DNA of 64,000 nucleotides from Ascaphus truei (Eukaryota > Chordata > Amphibia > Anura > Ascaphidae). The position numbers and the translations under genes are program-made. The notes beneath the pieces were generated by a model. It was not told the origin of the DNA. It searched no databases and worked only from the letters and a program-made list of their open reading frames with translations. The number at the start of each line of letters is the position of its first letter. Within the stretch, counting starts at the first letter, position 1. Where the stretch lies: NCBI GenBank assembly GCA_036426205.1, contig CM071568.1:219947169-220011168 (forward strand), read 5' to 3'. Below, one piece after another: positions 1 to 10,190 of the stretch.

Positions 1-880
1 AGAATATTGATTGTTGCTGAAAGGGAGTGGAATATCTTCACGGAGGACAAGCAAGCAGTGACTGCGGCTGCTGGCAGCAGACAGACCCTCGCACAAGGTA
101 CACACACGGTGGTAGAATGCGGTGATTATCCACGCCGGAATTCACCCCACGCGTAGGAGGATACCGGCGGACTCAACCCCAGTGGTATAGCAGCAACCCG
201 TGGCTGGAGCCAGGGCAGGTGGTAACCCACAATCTCACGTGCACCAACAAGGCCTATCACCAGACATAGTGGCTGCGCAGTCACACACACATTGGTATAT
301 GACTGGGAGTGCGAGACATTGGGTTGGGGGTTACTGGACACGGGGTGGGATCACTCTGTGGAAGGTTAGCATCCGCCGTGACGCATAAAGGTTAGCGTCC
401 GCCGTGACGCATAAAGTGTTAGCGTCCGCCGTGGGCCTAAGGTGTTAGCGTCCGCGTGACGCATAAAGTGTTGGGCTTCTGCGTGTGCTGGTCAAGTTAG
501 CGTCCGGCGAGAGCGGTAGTCAGGTTGCCCTTAGCGAGGGACACCTGTTGCTATGTGTTGATGTTACATGTCTTCTATGCATGTAGTAAAGGTATTAGTC
601 ATTATCAAATCAGTTGTACGTGGTTATTGTGTACTGTCCTGCGAGGAAACACTACCCCTGAGCCATGCGGTGAGGCGCTGTAGTCCGAGTCGGGAGGTCA
701 CTCGCTCCGTCGACTGTGTACCGAGTAAGTGGGTGTCCATAGTATTGTAATTGACCAGGTTCCCGTGGCGGAGCAATCGCCCATCCTGTGAGCCAACAGT
801 AGAGCATTAAACACCGAGGTAACACTGTATGTTCCCTGCACCCCACACTGTATCTGCGATTGGGGGGGGGAAACCCCGTT
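1..880 (+). mobile_element. 3' part of a long LTR (family A), cut by the window start
   Basis: Non-coding LTR-like sequence. Blocks match, in order, the 3' part of the LTR at 17289-19050 and the reverse complement of 44560-45060. The clearest shared blocks are a 'gtggctgcgcagtcacac' stretch near 269, a 'ggacacggggtgggatcac' stretch near 336 and a closing G-run before 'aaacccc'. The 5' end lies outside the window. The 3' end abuts the Penelope fold-back that begins near 883. No protein homology is seen; small ORFs here are chance. The family assignment rests on the internal three-way match. Confidence 0.65.
363..477 (+). repeat. Short tandem array, 26-28 bp unit, about 4 copies
   Basis: The unit 'gttagcgtccgccgtgacg' followed by 'cataaag' recurs at about 365, 391, 418 and 445, with a degenerate fifth start near 496. 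It lies inside the family A LTR, and the same array is not obvious in the other two copies. There are no unique spacers, so it is not a CRISPR array. Confidence 0.8.
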
Positions 881-882
881 AC

Positions 883-3410
883 TTATCAAATTCATTTATA
901 GCATTTTCATAATAATGCTTGAGTTTCAAGGGTTATATTGATCAAAATTTAATGTCGGAAATATTGTCAGCTGATCTTAATAAACTAAATTACAATATAG
1001 TTGATCAATTGTAAATTTTTACAAGAAATGTGTTAGCTGCCAGTCAATATTCAGCCCATAGGGAAGCGTGTTTGGAGAGTAAAGATCCAATACGCCTCCC
1101 TACGGTCCAGAAGGTTGACGTGATACCCTCTAGATTTAGAAACTAACTGATCAATCCCAGGAAGGAAAATTACTAGTTCCTCCCTGACCACATTCTGTGA
1201 AATGTTAGAGACTGGGTGATTGGTGTCTTTCAATCTATGAGCTCAAGTGCTCTAACATCCTGACCTTAAGGGCACCTAGTCGTCTCCCACGTACCTCTTG
1301 CCACAACCACATGTTATGAGATAAACACACAAATTGACTTTTCAATTTATAAAACTGTTGACTATTATATTCCTTATCATTGATTCTTCACACCTGTGCA
1401 GTGGCAGGCAAACTGTAAAAAACTTTTAGCCGGCTTCATGTGTTTGCATACAACTACAAGAGCCACATTTGAAGGAACCCCTAGTGAAAAAAGTTACTGT
1501 AGACACAGAAGATTTTGTTCCCTTGGTGAGACATGAGATCCAATTGTCTCGCTCTACGATATACAAAAGTAGGACCAGATTCAACATATTTTTTAAGTAC
1601 AGGGTCATGGATAGATTTCCAATGTTTTGAGATTATGGAGTTAATTTTTCCACTTTGTTTATTAAATTGTGAAATAAAAAGAGGACATTATTTTTTGATT
1701 TTATCAATCCATGTGTGTCCTGTTGACAACAATTGTCTCATTATTGTTAACAAGGCGAGAATCTACCTATTGAATTGTGCGCAAAAAATGATGCCTCTCT
1801 GTTTGTACTAGTTATTTAAAGCAATTTCTATATGTATTTAGGGTATCCCTTTCCAAAATCTCTTCGTAAGTTCCTCAGACTGAGAAAGGAAACCACTAAC
1901 TGTGAACAATTCTTCTCAGTCTGAGGAAACTGTCCCTTGGTAGGCCTTTTGATGTGAGATGGATGGCAACTGTCCGCCTAAGAAAGGTATTCTGGCGTTT
2001 AACTTCCATAAACATCCGTTGGATTTTTTGCTATGTCCACAATAATTGTAGATCCAGAATTCAATGTGGTGAAAATGAAAATTTAATGTAAATTGTAAAT
2101 TATAAATATGTGCATTAAGATAAGATACAAAGAGGGTGAAGTGTGGTTGTCGGTAGTGGACAATATTTATAATTTAAAAATACATTAAATTTCATTTTCA
2201 CCACATTGAATTCTGGATCTACAATATTTGTGGACATAGACAAAAAATCCAAACGGACGTTTATAGGAAGTTAAACGCCAGGAATACCTTTCTTAGGGCG
2301 GACAGTTGCCATCCATCTTACATCATAAATGCCATACCAACGGGACAGTTCCTCAGACTGAGAAGGAATTGTTCCACATTTAGTGGTTTCCTTTCTCAGT
2401 CTGAGGAACTTACGAAGAGATTTTTGGAAAGGGGATACCCTAAATCACATATAGAAATTGCTTTTAATAACGCAGTACAAACAGAGAGGGCATATGTTGC
2501 CCGCACATTCAATTGGAGATTCTCGCCTTGTTAACATAATGAGACAATTGTTGTCAAACAGGACACAAATGGATGATAAAATCAAAAAATAAATGTCTCT
2601 TTTTATTCACAATTTAATAAACAAAGTGGAAAAATTAACTCCATAATCTCAAAACATTGGAATAATCTTATCCATGGACCCTGTACTTAAAAAAATATGT
2701 TGAATCTGGTCCTACTTTTGTATATCGTAGAGCGAGAACAATTGGATCTCATGTCTCACCAAGTGAACTAAAATCTTCTGGGTCTACAGTACCTTTTTTA
2801 CTAGGGGTTCCTTCAAATGTGGCTTGTAGTGTATGCAAACACAATGAAGCCGGCTAAAAGGTTTTTTACAGTTTGCCTTGCCATGCCACAGGGTGTGAAT
2901 GATTAATCAATAAGGAATATAAGATCAACCGTTTTATAAATGTAAAAGTCAATTTGTGGTTATCTCATAACATTGTGGTTGTGGCAAGAGGTACGTGGGG
3001 AGGACGACTAAGGCCCTTAGGCAGGATGTTAGCGAACTTGAGGCTCATAAGATTGAAAGAACACCAATCATCAGTCTCTAAACATTTCACAGAATGTGGT
3101 TCAGGGAGGAACTAGTAATTTTCCTTCCTGGGATTGAATCAGTTAGTTCTAAATCTAGAGGAGGTGATCACGTCAACCTTCTGGGCCGTAGGGAGGCGTA
3201 TTGGATCTTTACTCTACAACACGCTTCCCTATGGGCTTGAATATTGACTGGCAGCTAAACACATTTCTTGTAAAAAAATTACAATTGATAACTATTGTAA
3301 TTTAGGTGTTATTAAGATCAGCTGACAATATTTCAGACATTAAATTTGATCAAATATAACCTTGAAACTCAAGCATTATTATGAAAATGTTATAAATGAA
3401 TTTTATAAAG
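883..3410. repeat. Large fold-back (inverted repeat), arms about 1.2 kb, loop about 54 bp
   Basis: The left arm (about 883-2108) is the reverse complement of the right arm (about 2163-3410) along its length, with scattered substitutions and small indels. The inner ends meet around 'aatttaatgtaaattgtaaa' and its complement; the outer ends match at 'atgaaaatg(c/t)tataaatgaa'. The right arm read on + carries PLE coding remnants, so this is two PLE copies joined in inverted orientation. Such DNA could form a hairpin or cruciform. Confidence 0.85.
2940..3240 (+). pseudogene. Degenerate PLE GIY-YIG endonuclease (second, inverted copy at about 1050-1350 on minus)
   Basis: Near 2972-3060 the + strand reads approximately CGKRYVGRTTKALRQDV, the Y-V-G-R-T signature of the PLE GIY-YIG domain. 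About 50 codons later comes GRREAYWIFTL, the conserved end of the domain. Frameshifts and stops prevent a continuous frame. The inverted arm holds the mirror copy; its clearest trace is REAYWIFTLQT on minus near 1060-1100. The domain normally nicks DNA for insertion; neither copy can be functional. Confidence 0.65.
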
Positions 3411-4008
3411 TTCTAGTTTAAATCGATTCTTGATGTATTGTGTTGATATATTCTATATAATGTATTTTATATTGATATGTTTGATTTCCTGGTTCCTGGG
3501 ATTAGGTTCACCATACAATCTGTGTTATGCAGTATGTATGTTTCAATATGTTTTAAAGTTAAATGTTTTTGCACATTTTTAACCTTAATTATGCTTCTAT
3601 GTTCTTTTTATTCTTACTTTTCTCATATGTAGTTTAAGTTGTAACACAATAGTCTTTTAATTTACTTTTCTTATGTTTTTCTTTTTGGTATATTTGTATT
3701 CCTTAATAATTGTTAGTTTAGCTTTGCATAGCTTCATTTCGTCGTAATGCGCATGCCCAGTGAGTAGCAATATACTTCTGTCTTGCAGGGATGTTTAGTA
3801 ATGCATTTGTAGTGTGTTCCTATACTTGCCCTTATCCAAAATGGCCACACTGCCTGTGGGACTTCCCTTTGCCCTTACATCGGCACTGAGTCGCTCTGCG
3901 CATGCGCGATGACGCGTGCAACGTCATGACATTATCAGGTTCCGATTTTTGGCGCGAAACGGCCCACAGGTAAGAGGGTATATAATGGATGTTATCACAT
4001 TGTGTTTT

Positions 4009-4050
4009 ATCCTTGAAAAAGAACGCTGTGATGTTCGAAACGCGTTGGAT
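4009..4050 (+). ncRNA. Degenerate hammerhead-ribozyme-like motif in PLE terminus
   Basis: A GAAAC box at 4037-4041 follows a 4-bp stem II (GAAC 4021-4024 with GTTC 4033-4036) and precedes GCGTTGG. ATCC (4009-4012) can pair with GGAT (4047-4050) as stem I. The expected CUGANGA core is replaced by CTTGAAA, so cleavage is unlikely. The layout matches hammerhead motifs known from PLE termini. Confidence 0.4.
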
Positions 4051-4300
4051 GGGTCTTTTGTCACATTAAAGTGCCCTTTTAATTATTTTTCGTTTTGGGT
4101 ACTTCCTGCTCCGTTTGTGCTGGTGCGCTCTTGGTCTCCTTTTTCCCTGTTTTGCATTTAGTAGCTGCACAGCCTGCCTACCTACTCTACCAGGATGTGA
4201 GTATTTGCATATTTTCCAGGGGAACCTGCCAATGAGACTGATGGTAAATGGGCTTGTACCATCTACCACCTGTCTTCAGGAGGATAGTATCCATACTATT

Positions 4301-4469
4301 ACACATTAGGTACTATGTCATTTGTTAGTACCCTGGTTTAGTGGTTTGGCTTATTTTGGGTTAATATATCTGCATTTGAGCACTTCAGCTATTTTCTACA
4401 TTTCTAATTGGTAGGTAGGGAGAACGTACAGAGACAGTAGGAGGGAGTTCTGGTAAGTGCGTCTGCAGG
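4301..4469. other. No recognisable feature
   Basis: Short unassigned sequence between the PLE tail and the 3' end of the L2-type LINE. No coding signal or repeat was recognised. Confidence 0.4.
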
Positions 4470-4511
4470 GGGCCAAGCTTTATGTATCATGTGTTCAGAA
4501 TATCCACAGTG

Positions 4512-5347
4512 CTATTCATATGCATCTTTAAGCAAGTGTGTCTTAAGGTGGGTCTTAAAGGTGGATAGAGAGGGTGCTAGTCGGGTACTGAGGGGAAGGG
4601 CATTCCAGAGGTGTGGGGCAGTCAGTGAAAAAGGTTTAAGGCGGGAGAGGGCTTTAGATACAAAGGGGGTAGAAAGAAGACATCCTTGAGAAGAACGCAA
4701 GAGTCTGGATGGTGCATAACGAGAAATTAGGGCTGAGATGTACGGAGGAGCAGAAGAGTGTAAAGCTTTAAAAGTGAGGAGAAGAATGGAGTGTAAGATG
4801 CGTGATTTGATCGGAAGCCAGGAGAGGGATTTCATGAGGGGAGATGCTGAGACAGATCTCGGAAAGAGTAGAGTGATTCTGGCAGCAGCTTTTAGGATAG
4901 ATTGTAGGGGAGACAGGTGAGAGGTAGGAAGGCCGGACAGCAGGAGGTTACAGTAATCAAGACGGGAGAGAATGAGGGCCTGAGTCAGAGTTTTAGCAGT
5001 CGAGCAACAGAGGAAAGGGCGTATCTTTGTTATATTGCGGAGGAAAAAGCGACAGGTTTTAGAAATGTTTTGAATGTGAGGTGCGAATGTGAGAGAGGAG
5101 TCAAGTGTGACCCTTAGGAAGCGTGCTTGGGCTACTGGGTGAATGATCGTAGTTCCAACAGTAATGTGGAAGGAGGTAGTAGGGCCAGGTTTGGGAGAAA
5201 GTATGAGGAGCTCTGTTTTAGCCATGTTAAGTTTAAGGCGGCAGAGGGCCATCCAGGATGATATAGCAGAGAGACATTCAGAAACTTTGGTTTGTACAGC
5301 AGGTGTAAGGTCAGGTGTTGAAAAGTATATTTGTGTGTCGTCAGCAT
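4512..5347 (-). pseudogene. LINE ORF2 C-terminal part: RT active-site block and C-terminal domain
   Basis: On minus, YADDTQIYF is encoded at about 5347-5320; this is the RT catalytic YxDD motif. It is followed by a thumb-like region (MAKTELLILSP) and a long C-terminal domain containing SRLDYCNLLLSGLP, LKAAARI, LSWLPIKSRI, FKALH, APPYIS and APHLWNALP. The 246-residue frame ending at 4512 (LLKDAYE) covers most of this. A frame change separates it from the upstream RT block near 5369. The C-terminal pattern is the one seen in vertebrate L2 elements. Confidence 0.85.
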
Positions 5348-5368
5348 AGGGGTGATAATTAAAAAGAT

Positions 5369-6176
5369 GTTATTAGGTCACTAGAGAGAGTGTGTACAGA
5401 GTAAAAAGAAGAGGTCCCAGGACAGAGCCCTGGGGTACCCCCACAGAGAGATCAATAGAGGAGGAGGAGGTGTTAGCAGAAGAGACACTGAGAGTACGAT
5501 GGGAGAGGTAGGATGAGATCCAGGATAGAGCTTTGTTCCGAATACCAAGAGTATAGTGAATGTGAAGGAGAAGAGAGTGGTCCACGGTGTCAAATGCTGC
5601 AGAGAGGTCGAGTAATATGAGCAGAGTGTAATGACCTCTGTCTTTGGCAGCATGGAGGTCATCAGTTATTTTAGTGAGGGCTGTTTCCGTGGAGTGAGCA
5701 ATGCTGAAGCCAGATTGTAGAGGATCTAGGAGAGAATAGGTGTTGAGAAAATGGAGCAAGCGAGAGAATACAAGACGTTATTAGGTCACTAGAGAGAGTG
5801 TGTACAGAGTAAAAAGAAGAGGTCCCAGGACAAAGCCCTGGGGTACCCCCACAGAGAGATCAATAGAGGAGGAGGAGGTGTTAGCAGAAGAGACACTGAG
5901 AGTACGATGGGAGAGGTAGGATGAGATCCAGGATAGAGCTTTGTTCCGAATACCAAGAGTATAGTGAATGTGAAGGAGAAGCGAGTGGTCCACGGTGTCA
6001 AATGCTGCAGAGAGGTCGAGTAATATGAGAGTGTAATGACCTCTGTCTTTGGCAGCATGGAGGTCATCGTTATTTTAGTGAGGGCTGTTTCCGTGGAGTG
6101 AGCAATGCTGAGCCAGATTGTAGAGGATCTAGAGAGAATAGGTGTTGAGAAAATGGGCAGCGAGAGAATACAAGAC
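5369..6176 (-). repeat. 408-bp tandem duplication inside the LINE RT
   Basis: The segment 5369-5776 is repeated at 5777-6176 (about 400 bp) with only a few substitutions and small deletions. Both copies start with 'gttattaggtcactagagag' and end with 'gagagaatacaagac'. Both encode the same RT palm segment on minus ([20 protein letters not shown] to VPQGxVLGPLLF). The duplication lies inside the element and arose after or during its insertion. The unit boundary has little flanking homology. Confidence 0.9.
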
Positions 6177-6519
6177 GTTCAAGGAGTTTAGAGGCAAAAG
6201 GCAGGAGGGAGACAGGTCGATAGTTAGAAAGACAGGTAGGGTCAAGCTTGCTGTTCTTGAGTAATGGTATGACTGTTGCATGTTTGAAGGAGGATGGAAA
6301 GGTTCCAGAGCAGAGGAAGGAGTTAAAAATGTGTGTGAGCGTAGGGATTATAGTAGGAGCAAGAGGTTTTAGGAGATGGGAGGGAATGGGGTCAAGAGGG
6401 CAAGTGGTAGAGGGAGAAGAGGCAATCAACAGCGACACATCCTCCTCTGAGACAGTGGAAAAAGAGTCAAGAAATGCAGAAGGAGAGTTAGGAAGAATGT
6501 TCTGTGGTATGGATTCCAC
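5373..6519 (-). pseudogene. LINE ORF2 reverse transcriptase, N-terminal and palm blocks (palm duplicated)
   Basis: On minus, 6519-6070 encodes the fingers region with CPLDPIPSHLLKPL, VIPLLKN and NYRPVSLLPFASKLLERLV. The palm motif [14 protein letters not shown], and block VPQG(S/F)VLGPLLF then occur twice, at about 5993-5781 and 5759-5373, because of the 408-bp duplication. Copy 1 (5373-5759) has a longer open frame (128 residues, including DPLQSGF and STETALTKI). Copy 2 has small deletions that shift the frame. Motif C (YADD) is further downstream, near 5340. Confidence 0.85.
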
Positions 6520-6956
6520 CTTTTCCTTAAAATAGTCAGCAAAGTCCTGAGCGGAGATGGAGGAAGGAGAGGCAGCTGAGGGTGGTTTGAGTAGAGTATC
6601 AAAGACAGAGAACAGTCGGCGTGGGTTAGGGCATGTTGATTATTGAAGAAAAGTACGCTTGTTTAGCTTGCGAGAGGGCAGAGTTGAAACAGGATAGCAT
6701 AAATTTGTAGTGAAGTTAGTCTGCGAGAGTATGAGATTTCCTCCAGAGGCGTTCAGAGGAGCGAGTGGAGGAATGCAGCATGTGCGTGTGGGAATTTAAC
6801 CAGGGTCTAGGGTTAGAAGGGCGAGTGCGGCAGAGAGAAAGCGGGGCATGTAGATCAAGAGAGGAGGACAAGGCAGAGTTGTAGTTCCTGACCAGGTTGT
6901 CAGGGTCTGTAGCAGAGCTGAGAGAGGAGAGGAAGGAGTGTAAAGTGGACTCAAAG

Positions 6957-8144
6957 TCAGGTAATTGAACAGAGCGCAGGTTTCTGCAGAACCGGGGGGG
7001 TAGATGGAGGTGGAGAAGGGGAGAAGCGAGATAGAGAGAATGAGATGAGGTGATGGTCAGAGAGAGGAAAAGGGGAAATGGAGAAATCGGAGAGAGAGAA
7101 GTTTTTAGTGAAAACCAGGTCTAAGTAGTTGCCATCCTTGTGGGTGCTGGCTGCAGTCCACTGTTGAAGGCCAAAAGAAGAGGTTAGAGAAAGAAAGCGG
7201 GAAGCCCAAGGGAGAGAGGTGTCATCAATGTGGCAATTGAAGTCCCCAAGGAGAAGAACAGGGGAGTCTGAGGAGAGAAAGAAAGAGAGCCAGGATTCAA
7301 AGTGAGAGAGAACGGCAGAAGGGGGATGAGTAGAGGCAAGTGGGCGATAGATGTCCGCCACGTGGACAGGGAGAGGAGAGAAGAGCTGGACTGTGTGAAC
7401 CTCAAAGGAGGGAAAAGCAAGAGATGGAGGAATAGGAAGAGTTCGGTAACGGCAGAGAGAGGAGAGCAGGAGCCCTATGCCTCCACCCCTGTCATCAGGG
7501 CGCGGAGTGTGGGAGAAGGAAAGGCCACAGTAGGAGAGGGCAGCTTCCAGAGCAGAGTCAGACTGAGTGAGCCAGGTCTCAGTTATAGCAAAGAGAAACA
7601 TGGAGTGAGAGAGAAAAAAGTCATGCACAGAGAGGAACTTGTTAGAGAGGGAGCGAGCATTCCAAAGGGCACAGGAGAAAGGGAGAGAGGAGGGAGGGTG
7701 GCAGCGGATGGGTATGAGGTTGGAGGGTTTAACACCAGAAGGAGTAGAAGTTGCATGTGGGAGGCGAGGACGAGAGCAAGTAGAAATAAGGCAGGGACCA
7801 GGATTGGGAGAGATATCCCCAGAAGCAAGGAGGAGAAGCATGGAAAGAAAGAGAATGTGTGAGGATGATTTGTAGGGGTGTGTTTTAGTGCAGGGTGTAT
7901 AGCTGTGTGGTGACAGAGGGTGCAGGTAAGAAAGGAGTTCGTGTGAACTGAGAAGTGGGGAAGAAAGGAGAGATGGAGATATATGAATAGAGTTAGAGAC
8001 ATAAGGAGACTGGTGGAAGGAAGTGCATAATTTGAAAATAAGTGAGGTTACAGCAAATATAAAAAATAAAGGTGGCATCACAGCAATAGTTAAGTGTTGA
8101 GATGTGCAGTCTGGGATGATATCCTCATTTCCAATGTTGATCAA
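6957..8144 (-). pseudogene. LINE endonuclease (AP-like) with hydrophobic leader and 2A-like motif
   Basis: A 395-residue minus frame. Residues 1-110 are leader-like, rich in L, S and H, and end in SGDISPNPGP, a close match to the 2A ribosome-skipping core. From about residue 155 an endonuclease/exonuclease/phosphatase fold follows: LWNARSLSNK (catalytic N), ITETWL (catalytic E), DDRGGGIGLLL, VLLLGDFNCHID (catalytic D and N) and SDHHLISFSL (catalytic D-H). All expected catalytic residues are visible. The frame stops at 6957, before the RT, so it is a truncated piece of an originally longer ORF2. 2A-like motifs are established in APE-type LINEs. Confidence 0.85.
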
Positions 8145-8150
8145 ATGCAG

Positions 8151-8655
8151 GAATCAGAAGAAGTAGGTGTTGTCCACTTTTCCACTTCTTTTTGAACTTC
8201 CTTTTTAAACTTCAAATCTACTTGAAACATTTCTACTTAAAAGCATATCTGCTTAGGAGCATTGGCTGCAGGCAGCAATGGCTGTTATGAGTTTTCTTAT
8301 ATACTTTTAGAAAGTCACCTGGTTGGCACAACAAACTTAATTAGCACATGTGAGGGACGTTAAAGCAAATGGTTTTTATAAGTTGGGTGTTGTCTTGCAC
8401 AAGTGTGAAAGCTGAATTAAATTAAGACAGTAGGGGGATGATTTACAGACAGACAATTGGAATATGTTTTTACCTAAATAGAACTAAATACACAGCGGGG
8501 AGGATATCAGGATAGACAGACAGTTTGGAATATGTTTTTACCTGAGGAAAGAGAAGAGATGAGATGAGTGATTCAATGGTCTTCCTTTTTAAAGTTCAAA
8601 TCTACTTGAAACATTTCTACTTAAAAGCATATCTGCTTAGGAGCATTGGCTTATT
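8151..8655. repeat. Non-coding segment with a 70-bp direct repeat between two LINE fragments
   Basis: The block 'cttcctttttaaa' through 'gcttaggagcattggct' occurs at about 8201-8270 and again at 8583-8652 with one or two differences. Inside, 'ttggaatatgtttttacct' also occurs twice (about 8457 and 8523). The second 70-bp copy ends exactly where the downstream LINE RT starts. No coding signal is seen. Confidence 0.7.
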
Positions 8656-10190
8656 TGTCTTGTTATAGTAATCGCTTAATTGGGAGTGGACACATTTTTC
8701 CATGACATTGGGTAGGATTGGGAGAAGGGAGATTGGCCTGTAATTTGAGACAGTGTTTTTGTCCCCACTTTTGAAGATTGGGACAACTCTGGCAGTTTTC
8801 AAGGTCTTAGGGATATGGCATGCAGACAGGATAGAGTTGACTATGGCAGCAATTGGTTTGGCAATTGCTGGGGCACCAAGTCTTAGGAACCTAGATTTCA
8901 GTAAGTCAGGTCCACATTGGCTGCTTAGTTTTAATTTGTGGAGCGCTTGTGTAATCTCCTCTTCGGATACTGAGCTAAATTGAAAATTGTGAGCAGTGTT
9001 GGGAGGGGGTGGGGCTATATGGGTACTCCCAGGATGAGATTCAGGTTTGTTGTTTGGGTTGCGTTTCGCTAATAAGTTAGTAGCACACCCCACAAAGTAA
9101 TCATTGAATGCATTTGCAATGTCGGTGGGGTTTGTCAGAGTAATATTGCCCTTAGTGATATTACTTGGCTGTTGATGGTTAGAAGGCTGGAATATGTTGT
9201 TGATAACCTTCCAGAAGTTAGCTGGGTTTCATGTATTCTGGAGGAGATTTTCAGAGTAATATTGTGCTTTTGCATGCCTTGTTTGCCTTGTGCACATGTT
9301 CCGCAGGCATCTATAGTGATTGAGATCCTTTGTAGTGCCAGTTACTTTGTAGCTTTTCCACAAGGCATCCCTGAACTGGTAGAGTGCTATAAGGTTAGGT
9401 GTAACCCATGGAAGGTGGGCACCCCGTACCCTTTTTCTGCGTAGTGGAGCATGGGTATCACAGAGTTTTAAGAACTCTGATTGGAAATAGTCGAGCGCAG
9501 AATCAGGGTCGGGAATTAAATCGATTCTGTGCCAAGGGCAGTTGGTAAGGTCATCCAGAAACTGTTGTGGGTTAAAGTTTCTAAATGTTCTAGTGAGGAG
9601 AACTTTAGGGCTTGATTGGGGCGGTTTAATTTTCCTTACACAGTACACTATTGCATGGTCACTGAAAATGTCAGGAAGGATGCCAGAGGATTGAATTCTG
9701 CTGGGATTTGAGGAGAGAATCCAGTCAAGCAGGGAATGGTTGTGTGATTTCAGGTTTGTCCGTGTGGGTTGGGAAATGAGTTGAGATAGGTTAAGCGATT
9801 TGATTTGTATCTGGATTTTGGGGTTTTTAGGGTCAAGCCAATTGAAGTTAAAATTCCCAAGAACTAGCAGCTCACTCTTCTCATTCAGAGAGGAAATGGA
9901 GCCAAGAAACTGGTCAGTTAGGGATTGTAGAGGGGCTTTAGGGGGGCTGTAGATGCCAGCAAGCAAGATGGGCCTAGAAAAGGGGAGGCATATTTCGCCA
10001 ACTAGGATTTCAAAAGAGGGTGGGCTTGGGGGGCAATTTAACAGTGTAAATTGTAAAGTGTCTGCAATATAAAATAACACCCCTCCTCCTCTCTTTGACC
10101 TATCTCTCCTAGAAATGGAGCATCCCTGAATGGCAATATGTGCATCAGGGGTTTTAGGGGTTAGCCATGTTTCTGTAAGAATAGAGATTT
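8617..10190 (-). pseudogene. Second LINE fragment (L2/Rex1/CR1 group): endonuclease plus RT N-terminus
   Basis: On minus, an open frame runs from about 10190 to 9229. It starts upstream of the first Met, at SILTETWLTP (endonuclease E), then RGGGVLFYIADTL, ILLAGIYSPP, LVLGNFNFNWLDP and FSDHAIVYCV. A GDFN motif would be expected where GNFN is seen, so a metal-binding Asp is lost. A second frame (9093-8617) carries VSEEEITQAL, LKLSSQCGPDLL, ARVVPIFKSGDKNTVSNYRP and ISLLPILPNVMEKCVH of the RT. The RT ends abruptly at about 8655 next to a 70-bp repeat. Both ends are truncated and the copy is dead. Confidence 0.8.

Larger units (their letters stand above)
2163..4300 (+). mobile_element. Penelope-like element (PLE), right fold-back arm plus 3' terminal region
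   Basis: Read on +, the sequence carries remnants of the RT-to-GIY-YIG linker (near 2400-2500, a stretch resembling 'FLERGYP...IEIAFNNAVQ', broken by frameshifts), then a GIY-YIG region (2940-3240), then an AT-rich 3' part that runs on after the left arm stops matching at about 3410. A degenerate hammerhead-like motif lies at 4009-4050, and a tail with 'gtgcgctcttggtctcc' lies near 4124. The 3' limit is approximate. PLEs are telomerase-related RT retroelements. Confidence 0.65.
4470..8150 (-). mobile_element. L2/CR1-group non-LTR retrotransposon (LINE), nearly full length but broken
   Basis: Read on minus, the order is an N-terminal hydrophobic leader and 2A-like motif, an apurinic-type endonuclease (8144-6957), reverse transcriptase (about 6950-5340, with a duplicated segment) and the conserved C-terminal domain (to 4512). 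This order and the C-terminal motifs are typical of the L2 group. Frameshifts occur between the endonuclease and RT blocks, around the duplication and before the active-site block, so the copy is inactive. A second LINE fragment lies upstream. Fine clade assignment (L2, CR1 or Rex1) needs a tree. Confidence 0.85.

Noticed and set aside
363..477. Possible CRISPR array
   Set aside because: Head-to-tail repeats without unique spacers, in a vertebrate-type LTR.
7302..7862. 186-codon ORF on +
   Set aside because: Antisense shadow of the LINE endonuclease frame.
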